DNA of 49,087 nt from an uncultured Elusimicrobia bacterium (GCA_903889965.1 CAISZM010000086.1:1-49087); one strand, 5' to 3'. Positions 8,336 through 17,345 are shown, numbered from the stretch's first letter. The notes: generated by a model not told the origin, from the sequence alone. Program-made: numbers and translations.

Positions 8336-9679
8336 CTACGCCGTTATCTCCACATATTTGCCGTTCACCGCGCGCACGGTGCCCGAAATGCTCGCATGCA
8401 CGGGGCAGCCGAGCTGGTCGGCCGCGACGTCCCCGACCACCGCGCCTTTTTCCACACGCTGGCCCTCAGTAACCGAAGGCACGCAGGCCGGGCCGATGTG
8501 CTGGCTCATCAATATCCTGACGCGCGCGGGACTGTAGGCCGGCTCGGTCCAGGGCGCGTCCTTATTGTAATCGTCCAGGCCCAAACGACGGACCAGTTTG
8601 GAGACCGGCACCTTGCGGAATTCGCGCACTGGATGGACTTCGGGGGCGCGGCCTGAATTAAGCGGTGAATTTTTAAAACCTGTTTTCATGGCGCGCAGGT
8701 CCGCCTTGGCTGAAACGCAGGCCTCCCGCGGGTTAAGCCCCTCGGGGCAGGAGTAGAGGCTGCAAAGCGAACATTCGCAGCAGAGCAGGCCGTAAACGCT
8801 GTTCAGTTTATGCTCCGGCCCGGCGGAAAAAAGCAGGCTGCGCATAACGCGGTGCGGGCGCACGTCGTGGCCAAGCAGGTAGCGCGGGCAGAACTCTGTG
8901 CAGAAAGAACACTGGTCGCAGGCGGAGCGGCCCACGCGCGAGAACAAAGCGCGGCTCTGCGTTTTTTTTAATATAAGCGGGTGGTTCTTCGGAAGCACGA
9001 TAATGCCCGCGGAAACCCTGGTGACGGGGGCCGAAAAATCCGTCATCACCTTGCCCATCATCGGGCCTCCGTCGATGGCCGCCGGGTCTTTTATGGCGAA
9101 TCCCCCGGCGAGTTCCGCGGCCTCGGCCCAGGTTATACCGACCGGGACCCTGAAGGTTGAAGGTTTTTTTACGGCGCCGGCGACCGTTATGAATTTTTCG
9201 GTGACCGGCGTTCCGGGCGAAGCGGCGTTATAAAGCGTCTCCACGTTGCTGACCACGCAGCCCGCGTCCAGCGGGATCCCCCCGGGAGGCACTATGCGGC
9301 CCGTGGCCTCGTACACCAGGCAGTGTTCGTCGCCCGCCGGGTAATAATCCCCCATCTTCAGCACCGATATATTCCTGCGGTTTTTGGCTATGGCCTCGAG
9401 GCGGGGAATGATACGCTCGTGTTTTTTTTTGATGCCCAGTATGCCCCGCCCCGCCCCCACGGCCCGCATCAGCATTTCAAGCCCGTCGAAGACCTTCTCC
9501 GGAAAATACTCCAGTATCTTCTGGTCTTTTTTTAGCAGCGGCTCGCATTCGGCGGCGTTGGCCAGCGCGTACTCGGCCCTGCCCCTCGCTTTAACGTACG
9601 CGGGAAAACCGGCTCCGCCGGCCCCGACCACACCGGAAGCGCGCAGCTTGCTGCTGAATTCTGCTGAAAAATCGGTCAT
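8336..9679 (-). CDS. pduS: PduS-like (RnfC-related) Fe-S flavoprotein oxidoreductase
   Basis: VVGAGGAGFPAYVK, ANAAECEPLLKKDQ, SNVETLYN, CDQCSFCTEFCPRYLLGH and CCECSLCSLYSCPEGL. Confidence 0.92.
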   Translation of the reverse strand: MTDFSAEFSSKLRASGVVGAGGAGFPAYVKARGRAEYALANAAECEPLLKKDQKILEYFPEKVFDGLEMLMRAVGAGRGILGIKKKHERIIPRLEAIAKNRRNISVLKMGDYYPAGDEHCLVYEATGRIVPPGGIPLDAGCVVSNVETLYNAASPGTPVTEKFITVAGAVKKPSTFRVPVGITWAEAAELAGGFAIKDPAAIDGGPMMGKVMTDFSAPVTRVSAGIIVLPKNHPLILKKTQSRALFSRVGRSACDQCSFCTEFCPRYLLGHDVRPHRVMRSLLFSAGPEHKLNSVYGLLCCECSLCSLYSCPEGLNPREACVSAKADLRAMKTGFKNSPLNSGRAPEVHPVREFRKVPVSKLVRRLGLDDYNKDAPWTEPAYSPARVRILMSQHIGPACVPSVTEGQRVEKGAVVGDVAADQLGCPVHASISGTVRAVNGKYVEITA

Positions 9680-9692
9680 TTTAAAGTGAAAC

Positions 9693-9718
9693 CGCGAAGC
9701 CGGAAGGCCGGCTTCGCG
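9693..9718. terminator. Perfect 11-bp hairpin CGCGAAGCCGG-AAGG-CCGGCTTCGCG between aminotransferase and pduS
   Basis: Inverted repeat; followed on the minus strand by GTTTCACTTT, a weak T-tract, so terminator or processing site. Confidence 0.45.
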
Positions 9719-9742
9719 CTGGAAATCCGCGGCCTGCGGCCT

Positions 9743-10975
9743 TCATTTCCCGGCGGCGGCCATGCGTTTCTTTACCGCGGTGGCGAGCCGCTTTATCCCT
9801 TCCTCTATCTCCTCCGGGGTGGGATAAGAGAAGTTCAGGCGCATAGTATTCTTTCCTGAACCGTCGCAGTGGAAAGCCGAGCCTATCACATAGGCTACAT
9901 TTTCCTTCAGGGCCTCCTGGAACATATCGTCAGCGCTCATGTTTTCCGGCAGACGCACCCACAGGAAAAGTCCGCCCTCGGGGCTGGTCCAGGTAACGCC
10001 CTCGGGCATATACTTCTTAAGGGCGGCGACCATAGTGTCTTTCTTCATCTTATAGGTCTTTTTGATGACCTCCACGTGCTTCTCGAAGAAGCCGCTGCGC
10101 AGGAAATCGGCGGCGATAAGCTGGTTCAGGCTGGACGAGCAGAGGTCAAGCGACTGCTTCAGTATTTCCATCTTTTTAATTATCTGCGGGTGCGCGAGTA
10201 TCACCCCGAGCCGCAGGCCGGGCGCGAAGGTCTTGGAGAAGGTGAAAAGCGAGATTATGTTGCCTGTATCGCGGGTTTCTTTATCCATGCGGTAAAGCAT
10301 GTCGGGGGCCTTACCCTCGAAGCGTATCTGCCTGTAGGGAGAGTCCTCTATTATGGCCACATTATACTTGTCCGACAGCTCTATGACCTTCTTGCGCTTT
10401 TTGGCGGAAAGCGTGACGCCGCTGGGGTTCTGGAAATCCGGGACCAGGTATATGAACTTGTAATGCTCGTCCTGGGCCCTGAGCCACTTGAGCTTGTTCT
10501 CCAGCTCGTCGGTATCCACCCCGTCATCTTCGATATTCACGCCTATGAATTCGGCGCCGTAGGACTTGAACACCTGCAGGCCGCCCATATAGCTTGGCTT
10601 TTCCACAATCACGGGGTCCGAGGCGTCTATGAAGAGACGGCCCACCATATCCAGCGCCTGCTGGCTGGCCGTGGTGACGATAAGGTTTTCCGGTTTCGCG
10701 TCTATCCCTTCGTGTTTCTTCAGGAACTTGACGAACTCTTCCTTCAGCTCCGGCAGGCCGTCGGTGGGGCCGTACTGCAGGGCCACGCTTCCTTTTTTAG
10801 CCATTATTTCTTTGACCGATTGGGCTACGAAATCGTACGGGAAATGCTGGGGGTCCGGCAGGCCTCCGGCGAAGGATATCACCCCCGGCTTGTTGGTTAT
10901 CTTCAGCAGCTCGCGTATTACGGAAGCCTTGGTGCGCCTTGGCGCGGTGGCGATGTTCTTTGCGATGTCTATCAT
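9743..10975 (-). CDS. PLP-dependent class I/II aminotransferase (2-aminoadipate/LysN-like)
   Basis: VISFAGGLPDPQHFPYDF, QYGPTDGLPELKEEF, YLVPDFQNPSGVTLS, FTFSKTFAPGLRLG. Confidence 0.88.
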   Translation of the reverse strand: MIDIAKNIATAPRRTKASVIRELLKITNKPGVISFAGGLPDPQHFPYDFVAQSVKEIMAKKGSVALQYGPTDGLPELKEEFVKFLKKHEGIDAKPENLIVTTASQQALDMVGRLFIDASDPVIVEKPSYMGGLQVFKSYGAEFIGVNIEDDGVDTDELENKLKWLRAQDEHYKFIYLVPDFQNPSGVTLSAKKRKKVIELSDKYNVAIIEDSPYRQIRFEGKAPDMLYRMDKETRDTGNIISLFTFSKTFAPGLRLGVILAHPQIIKKMEILKQSLDLCSSSLNQLIAADFLRSGFFEKHVEVIKKTYKMKKDTMVAALKKYMPEGVTWTSPEGGLFLWVRLPENMSADDMFQEALKENVAYVIGSAFHCDGSGKNTMRLNFSYPTPEEIEEGIKRLATAVKKRMAAAGK

Positions 10976-11085
10976 AAATTCCTCCGCTGATAATATTGCC
11001 GCTCCCGGACGGCCGTATGCCCGCCTGCGCCCCCAAAGATAATCTACTCAATTAAGGAAATCAATTCAAGGAAAAAAGAGGATCC

Positions 11086-12369
11086 TCACTTTTCGATTTG
11101 CGCCGCGCCGGAGGGAGCGGAGAAATACTCCATATTCTCCCGGTAATAGTCCTTCTTCGCACCGCTGACGGCCGACTTGTAAAGCCCCGAGTAGCGAGCC
11201 GCGGCCCGGGGATATGTTCTATCCCTGAGCCCCAGCAGGTCTTCCGGGAACGGCCGGCCGGTGGCTCGGCAGGCTTTTTCCAGCGATTTGAGGTGCTGGC
11301 TCAGCGATTCAAGCCCCATCTTCGCGGAATTATCCCGCATGAAAGAAGCGGCCTCGAGAATAGCCAGCGCCCCCTTCGCCCTCAGCGCTTCCAGCTCACC
11401 GGGCGGCAGGCCGTCCCCGGCCGAGTTCTCGTCGGCCACAGCCAGACAGTCCAGTGCCAGCGGGTAATTTTTTTCCTCAAGGGCCGTCCCACCGATGAGC
11501 AGCAGCGCATCCGCGCTGAAAGAGGGCCAGCGGGTTTCGTAAAAGTCCCGGATGAATCGCGCGTACTCCTCTTTTTGCGCGCTAAGCCTCGCAAGGGCCG
11601 CGCTGTTCTCGGCATATTCCCCCACGCTCCCGGCGGCATAGGCGAATATCCTGGCGTCAGCGACGCTGTTCTTCTGCGCGCTCTCGGCATGTTCCATGCT
11701 TATGTAGCCGCCCCGCCGTTCCTCGTAATTTTTGCGTATCTTTTCCCTGTACAGCCCGGGGTCGAGCGAAAGCGCGAAGTAGGTGGCGAAAATATCCGCC
11801 GTGTATATATCGGTATAGGTCCCGCTTATAAAATCCCTCAGCAAAGAAGGGTCGGCCTTCATGCGCTCGTGCACGTAGATATCCTCCGTAAGGTAAGCCT
11901 CGTACTCGAACTCGAGCGGATTCGCCCCCGCATCCCGCCGGTATTCGGGATAATGGTAGTACTGCAGCGCGTGCACCAGTTCGTGCAGGTACAAGGGGGC
12001 GGCGCGTTTTACCAGCTCCTCCCTCACCTCCTTGTTGCCCCAGAGAACGTCCACAACTCCGGCTTCATCGAAGCCTTTGGCCGCGAAGAATTTCAGGATG
12101 AAGCGCGAATTAAAATAGACCGCGTTGGACCCGGGATCGAACCAGGAGAACCAGTCCGACGGGTCCCTGCGCGCCAGGACGCGGAGCGCGGTATAGCCGG
12201 GGCCGGCCCCGGCGAGTTTCCCGTAAAGCTCCCGGCCGGAGGGGGCGGAACTTATGACCGCCTCGAATTCGGCTTTCAGTTTCGCGCTGAGCCCGGCGTC
12301 GTGCCGGTACGCCATAGCCCGCGCGGGCATGAAGATCAGGACCGCGCATATCAGCGGTGGCATTCTCAT
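11086..12369 (-). CDS. Exported protein with HEXXH motif, putative zinc metallopeptidase
   Basis: Signal-like MRMPPLICAVLIFMPARAMA (start ATG 12369) and LYLHELVHALQYYHYPEY. Confidence 0.55.
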   Translation of the reverse strand: MRMPPLICAVLIFMPARAMAYRHDAGLSAKLKAEFEAVISSAPSGRELYGKLAGAGPGYTALRVLARRDPSDWFSWFDPGSNAVYFNSRFILKFFAAKGFDEAGVVDVLWGNKEVREELVKRAAPLYLHELVHALQYYHYPEYRRDAGANPLEFEYEAYLTEDIYVHERMKADPSLLRDFISGTYTDIYTADIFATYFALSLDPGLYREKIRKNYEERRGGYISMEHAESAQKNSVADARIFAYAAGSVGEYAENSAALARLSAQKEEYARFIRDFYETRWPSFSADALLLIGGTALEEKNYPLALDCLAVADENSAGDGLPPGELEALRAKGALAILEAASFMRDNSAKMGLESLSQHLKSLEKACRATGRPFPEDLLGLRDRTYPRAAARYSGLYKSAVSGAKKDYYRENMEYFSAPSGAAQIEK

Positions 12370-12450
12370 CGTGATATTATAAGATTTGACATCGGGAGGC
12401 GGCAATGTATAAGATTTAGACAGTCTGGATTAAATTTCACAGGAGGCACT

Positions 12451-12672
12451 ATGGCTGAAAACAGAGGCGGAACGATAATCGGAGCTTTCGTGGCTGGCGC
12501 CCTCATCGGCGCGGTCCTCGGGATACTTTACGCGCCGGCCGAAGGGTCCGAAACCCGCGAGAAGATAGGCGACTGGATGGAAGAGACCAAGGAAAAGGCG
12601 AAAGAAAAGATAGAAAAGCTCGAAGAAGAGATAAAGCGCCGCAAAGAACAGCTGATGAAGCACGTCGGCTGA
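12451..12672 (+). CDS. YtxH-like small membrane protein
   Basis: RBS AGGAGG before ATG 12451; MAENRGGTIIGAFVAGALIGAVLGILYAPAEGSETREKIGDWMEETKEKAKEKIEKLEEEI. Confidence 0.8.
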   Translation: MAENRGGTIIGAFVAGALIGAVLGILYAPAEGSETREKIGDWMEETKEKAKEKIEKLEEEIKRRKEQLMKHVG

Positions 12673-12687
12673 AGCCGCCGGTCCCGC

Positions 12688-12723
12688 AAAAAAAGCCCCG
12701 GGGAACCCCCCGGGGCTTTTTTT
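12688..12723 (+). terminator. Intrinsic (bidirectional) terminator
   Basis: AAAAAAAGCCCCGGGG-AACC-CCCCGGGGCTTTTTTT. Confidence 0.9.
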
Positions 12724-12799
12724 ATTGCCGCCTATCCAACCCTCCGGAACACCCTGCGCAATCAGATTTACCGTTTCCCCAACTAGGATTACTATTCAG

Positions 12800-12954
12800 T
12801 CAACGGCAGTTGATATCTGGAGCGGGTGGCGACGGAGCCGGGTTAGCGGGGACCTCCGCAGGCCGAGACTTGCGTAAGCGGCGAGGCCGAGGTGGAAGCG
12901 CGGGCACGGTGTGCCCGACGCGACCCCGCGTTCCGGTCCGCCGCCAGGACCCGC
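12800..12954. ncRNA. Candidate structured RNA (three-way junction) between convergent genes
   Basis: Hand-folded nested pairings: 12822-12851 with 12924-12954; arm 12852-12893; arm 12898-12921; upstream hairpin 12800-12813. Strand not determined. Confidence 0.5.
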
Positions 12955-13000
12955 GAACCGGCGATAAATCAACGAACTTCACCAGGGCGGATGCGGCGCT

Positions 13001-14494
13001 TTATCGCGGCGCCCGGTCTCCGGATAATGCGGACTCGAACGGGGCCAGCAGCCAGCCCAGCGCGAAAGTGGAAACGGTCCCGATTATTATCATCCAGCTC
13101 CAGCCCACCGGGACCACGCCCTTTTCCGAAAGATAAAGCAGCGTCCCCGCCAGGACGGCGCTCGAGAACATGGCCAGCACATTGCCGCGGTTCACCGCAC
13201 GCTTTGTCATGAGGCCGAGCAGGAACACCCCGAGGAGGCTCCCGGCGGTCACCCCGTTAATTTTAAAAGCAAGCCACAGCATGCGCCCTGAACCGGCGGA
13301 GCACATCCAGGCTATCGCCGCGAGCAGCAGCCCGAAGCCGGCTACGCACAGTCGTGAAACAAAAAGATAATGCCGCTCTTCGGCCCCATTTTTGATCAGC
13401 GGCCTGTAGATATCGGTCACGAAGGAAGAAGACAGCGAGTTGAGCGGAGAATCGATGCTGGCCATCACCACCGCCGTAAGCACAAGCCCTTTTATGCCCG
13501 CCGGAAGGATATGGATGGTAAAATGCGACAGTATCTTGTCGGCGTTGGCAGGCAGGGGCAGCGCCGGGTTCTGCCGGTAAAAAACATAAAGCAGCGTGCC
13601 TATGCCGAGGTAAAGCGCCGTCACCGGCAAACTGGCGAAAATAGTGGCTATCAGGGTCTTCTGGCTCTCGCGGCGCGTTCCCAGGGTAAGCAGGCGCTGC
13701 ATCAGTTCCTGGTCGGTTCCGAAGGATGCCATGGAACCGAACACTCCGTTGAGCGCCGCCACCCACAGGACGTTAGGGTCCTTAATGCTCCAGCCGAAGT
13801 TTAAAAGAGAGAGTTTTCCCGACTCGGAAGCGACGTGCCAGGCGCCGGACAGCCCGCCGTTTATATGCAGCAGCAGGTAGCAGGCCACGGCCCCCCCGGC
13901 CAGATAAAAGGTTACGGCCTCGAAGGCGCCGGTCCAGAGAACGGCCTTAATTCCGCCGAAGCCTATGAAAGCGATGCTGACGACGGTAAAGAAAGCTATC
14001 GTATAGCCCAGCGGCCAGCCCATTATAACGGATACCGCCAGCGAGGCTGCGTAAAGCCTTACCCCCGACGCGAAAAGCCTGGTGATGAAAAAGAAGCTGG
14101 CCCCGGCGTACTGCGTCTCGGCTCCAAAGCGGTGCTTCAGGAACTCGTATATCGTGGTGCAGTTGAACTTGTAGAAGGCCGGGATGAAAAAGAACGCTAT
14201 AAGTACGCGGGCCACGGCCGAACCTATGAAGAACTGCAGATACTGCCAGTTCTCGCTGAAGCCGATGGCCGGGATGCCGACTATGGTCATGGCGCTTATC
14301 TCGGTGGCGACAAAAGAAAGGGTGCCTACCCAAACAGGGGTCTTCCTGCGGCCGAGGAAATAGTCCTGGGTGTCTTTTTCCCCGCGCCCTTTGAAATACG
14401 AAATAATAAAAAGAGCCGCCAGTGCGGCCCCCAGCAGCGCGTAATCCACCGGCGCCAGTCCGGTCAGTCGTTCAAACGCTGCTGTTTCATTCAT
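13001..14494 (-). CDS. Sodium:solute symporter (SSS family)
   Basis: DYFLGRRKTPVWVGTLSFVATEISAMTIVGIPAIGF; multiple TM segments. Confidence 0.9.
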   Translation of the reverse strand: MNETAAFERLTGLAPVDYALLGAALAALFIISYFKGRGEKDTQDYFLGRRKTPVWVGTLSFVATEISAMTIVGIPAIGFSENWQYLQFFIGSAVARVLIAFFFIPAFYKFNCTTIYEFLKHRFGAETQYAGASFFFITRLFASGVRLYAASLAVSVIMGWPLGYTIAFFTVVSIAFIGFGGIKAVLWTGAFEAVTFYLAGGAVACYLLLHINGGLSGAWHVASESGKLSLLNFGWSIKDPNVLWVAALNGVFGSMASFGTDQELMQRLLTLGTRRESQKTLIATIFASLPVTALYLGIGTLLYVFYRQNPALPLPANADKILSHFTIHILPAGIKGLVLTAVVMASIDSPLNSLSSSFVTDIYRPLIKNGAEERHYLFVSRLCVAGFGLLLAAIAWMCSAGSGRMLWLAFKINGVTAGSLLGVFLLGLMTKRAVNRGNVLAMFSSAVLAGTLLYLSEKGVVPVGWSWMIIIGTVSTFALGWLLAPFESALSGDRAPR

Positions 14495-14534
14495 CGGTCA
14501 ATACCAGCGGTCCGGGAAGGCCCGGCGCGGCTTA

Positions 14535-14990
14535 TTATTTTTTCCCGCGGCGCAATTTCCTTTTTTCCCCTTTTTTTATGATCCGCCACTGCCGAAGGAC
14601 CTGGGCCGGGGTGGAAAGCCTCCCGCTTGAGGCGAAAATATGCGGGTGGCGCCTGACCATCTTGGCATTTATTCCCTTGATCACGTCGCCGAGCGAAAAG
14701 CGGCCGGCCTGCCGCGCCAGCGCGCTGTGCAGTACCACCTGCAGCAGCACATCCCCGAGTTCTTCCCTGAGATTATCCCAGTCTTTCCTGCGGACGGCGC
14801 GGCACACTTCGCCCGCCTCTTCCCTGAGATGCTTAAGCAGGGTGGCATGTGTTTGCCTGCGGTCCCACGGACAGCCCCCGGGAGCCAGCAGCGTATTTAT
14901 TATCTTTTCAAGGGAACTAAGGCTTGAGCTGCGCGCAAGCCGTCTTGAAGCGGGAGTGAACTTTTGCCGCATTAAGGCTTTTTCTTTCAT
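14535..14990 (-). CDS. mazG: MazG-type nucleotide pyrophosphohydrolase
   Basis: LLAPGGCPWDRRQTHATLLKHLREEAGEV and LREELGDVLLQVVLHS. Confidence 0.9.
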   Translation of the reverse strand: MKEKALMRQKFTPASRRLARSSSLSSLEKIINTLLAPGGCPWDRRQTHATLLKHLREEAGEVCRAVRRKDWDNLREELGDVLLQVVLHSALARQAGRFSLGDVIKGINAKMVRRHPHIFASSGRLSTPAQVLRQWRIIKKGEKRKLRRGKK

Positions 14991-15063
14991 TAGAACTTGT
15001 AAAAGTATATAATTTTATATAGGTTTTTCAAAAATACCGCGGGACGACTGCCCCGGAGGGCGC

Positions 15064-15762
15064 ATGGCTGAAACTGAATTAAAACCCGTAAATGGCGTTT
15101 ATAAGGTGCCGGACAAGGGCTTTGTGAAGCTTGTCGAATTCATGGGCGGAGACCGGCGCGCCCTCGACTCGGCCAGGGTTTCGTTCGGGTCTTCCTCAAA
15201 GGGGGAAGCGCAGGACAGGAAGCTCATAGAATACCTGCTTGAGAACGGCCACCTGAGCCCTTTCGAACACTCCGTATTCCAGTTCCACGTAAAATGCCCC
15301 ATATTCGTAGCGCGCCAATGGATGCGCCACCGCATAGCTTCCTACAACGAAATTTCGGCGCGTTACACCGAAGTACCCGACGAATTTTACATGCCGGACT
15401 CCTTCAGGGCCCAGGACCGGATCAACCGCCAGGGTTCGACGCGCTCCGGCGCGCTGGAGCAGGAAAAAATGCTGGGGATCTATGAAAGGTCCATAAAGGC
15501 CTCGTACACCGCCTACCGGGAGCTCCTTGAGGCGGGCGCGGCGAGGGAGATGGCGCGCCTCGTCCTGCCTGTGGCGCAATATACTCAGTTCTACTGGAGC
15601 GTCAACGCCCGCAGCCTGCTGAATTTCATAGCCCTGCGCACGGATGAACACGCCCAGTACGAGATGCGCCGCTACGCCGACGCCATACTTGAGATATTCC
15701 GCGAAAAAATGCCCTGGACATGGGAAGCTTATGCCAAAATCCATAAAATCAAAAGTTCTTAA
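15064..15762 (+). CDS. thyX: FAD-dependent thymidylate synthase ThyX
   Basis: RHRIASYNEISARY motif; FEHSVFQFHVKCPIFVARQWMRHR. Confidence 0.96.
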   Translation: MAETELKPVNGVYKVPDKGFVKLVEFMGGDRRALDSARVSFGSSSKGEAQDRKLIEYLLENGHLSPFEHSVFQFHVKCPIFVARQWMRHRIASYNEISARYTEVPDEFYMPDSFRAQDRINRQGSTRSGALEQEKMLGIYERSIKASYTAYRELLEAGAAREMARLVLPVAQYTQFYWSVNARSLLNFIALRTDEHAQYEMRRYADAILEIFREKMPWTWEAYAKIHKIKSS

Positions 15763-16672
15763 TTTCTCCGCCGTCCTGCTGCTGGCCTCCGCGGCTCTGG
15801 CCGGCGGAAAAACAGGCGAAAAAGCCCCCGCGGGCCCGGCCGAGCGGCCCGCCGCAAAGGTGCCGTATGCCGTCGAACGGCCCGTGGCGGGACTTACGCA
15901 GCGCAAGATAAAGACCGGGGACATAGAGGTGTACGCCGGGGTGACCGGTATCCCCACCGCCCAGGATACCTACGACGTTCTCGCCAACTCCGACGGCAGG
16001 ATAGAGGAGGTTCAGGCGGAGATCTTCAGTTTCGTGACACCGAAGACGGTGCTGGCCACTATGGTTTCCAGCGAAATGGCGGCGCTGCTGGACGCCAGCA
16101 CGGAGGACTCCCGCAAACAGACCGAGAGCCGCTGGCAGGACCTTTACAAGCTTTTCGACATAAAGCCGGAAGCGGAAGGCGTGATAACGAATATATACGT
16201 GGAGCCGAAAACCACTGTCAGCAAGGGGGACAGGCTTTTCACGGTGGCAAAAAAGGTCGTAATAATAGGCAAAAACACCGAGCCGCTCTACTCCGACCCG
16301 GCGCCGGGGATGACGGCGGAAATGGAACATGTCCGGAACCCGGACGAAAAATTCGAAACGCGCCTGATCAGCTTCGTAAAATATAAGAACGACCCGCGCT
16401 TCAGCCGCCTGTGGCTCGAGGTTACCGATCTTAAAGACGGGATAAAGATAGGAGAACAGTTCAACGGCACACTTTTCGTCGGAAAAAGCTCCAACACCAT
16501 GCTGGTGCCGCGCGGGGACTTGGTAGAGGCCGGCGGCCGCAGGTTTCTGATAGTCGAAGTGGAAACGGGCCTGGAAACGGGCAGGGAAGTGGAGATACTC
16601 CGCCACACCTCGCGCTATCTGGAGCCGGAATACCCCGGAGAAAAAAATGGAAAAGACCAAAAAGTCCGCTAG
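15731..16672 (+). CDS. HlyD/CusB-like periplasmic adaptor protein
   Basis: Signal peptide MPKSIKSKVLNFSAVLLLASAALAGG; EGVITNIYVEPKTTVSKGDRLFTVA and MLVPRGDLVEAGGRRFLIVEVETGLETGREVEI. Confidence 0.7.
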   Translation: MPKSIKSKVLNFSAVLLLASAALAGGKTGEKAPAGPAERPAAKVPYAVERPVAGLTQRKIKTGDIEVYAGVTGIPTAQDTYDVLANSDGRIEEVQAEIFSFVTPKTVLATMVSSEMAALLDASTEDSRKQTESRWQDLYKLFDIKPEAEGVITNIYVEPKTTVSKGDRLFTVAKKVVIIGKNTEPLYSDPAPGMTAEMEHVRNPDEKFETRLISFVKYKNDPRFSRLWLEVTDLKDGIKIGEQFNGTLFVGKSSNTMLVPRGDLVEAGGRRFLIVEVETGLETGREVEILRHTSRYLEPEYPGEKNGKDQKVR

Positions 16673-17345
16673 CATCTATTCCAGCTTCATGTTCGTTAAA
16701 CTGCAGCCGGAATTCCGCAGGCTGATATCGAACGAGAAGCTGGCCGCCAAGCAGGAGTTCGAGAACATGGTTGGTTCGTGCCAGGAGAAGCTCTTCCTGC
16801 GCACATACATGGTGTCCGGCCTGCGCGCGGATTCCGACATACTTTTCTGGCGCATGTCCGACGACCTGGCCTACCTGCAGGATACCTGCTCCAGGACTTT
16901 CTCCTCTGGCGCCGGACGCTACCTCACCCCCGTGCACTCGTTTTTGGGCGTGCACCACGGACCGGAAAGCACCGCGCTTAAAAAAGACCTGGATTTCGGC
17001 TTCCTGCCCAAAGACACCTTCGGGCGCCACCGCTATATGCTCCTCCACCCCGTGGTAAAGGCCCATACCTGGTACGAGCTCTCCGAGGTGGAAAGGGAGA
17101 ACCTGATGGCCGAGCGCGCCATCGTAGTGAACCGCTTCAGGGAAATTCAGGAGAACTTCTTCCTTTCGTTCGGGCTTGACGAGCAGGAAATAATAGTGGC
17201 GAGGGAGGCCAAATCGCTGGAGGACCTGATCTCCGCCACCCAGGAATTGCGGCAACAGCGCATAAAGAATTATACCGCGGTGGATAAGCCGGTATTTTTG
17301 TGCCTGGGCAGGGATCTCAGGGAGATACTGGACGCGATCTGTTAA
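16647..17345 (+). CDS. Chlorite dismutase/HemQ-superfamily-like protein
   Basis: LRTYMVSGLRADSDILFWRMSDDLAYLQ, MLLHPVVKAHTWYELSEVERENLM; proximal His not apparent. Confidence 0.75.
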   Translation: MEKTKKSASIYSSFMFVKLQPEFRRLISNEKLAAKQEFENMVGSCQEKLFLRTYMVSGLRADSDILFWRMSDDLAYLQDTCSRTFSSGAGRYLTPVHSFLGVHHGPESTALKKDLDFGFLPKDTFGRHRYMLLHPVVKAHTWYELSEVERENLMAERAIVVNRFREIQENFFLSFGLDEQEIIVAREAKSLEDLISATQELRQQRIKNYTAVDKPVFLCLGRDLREILDAIC

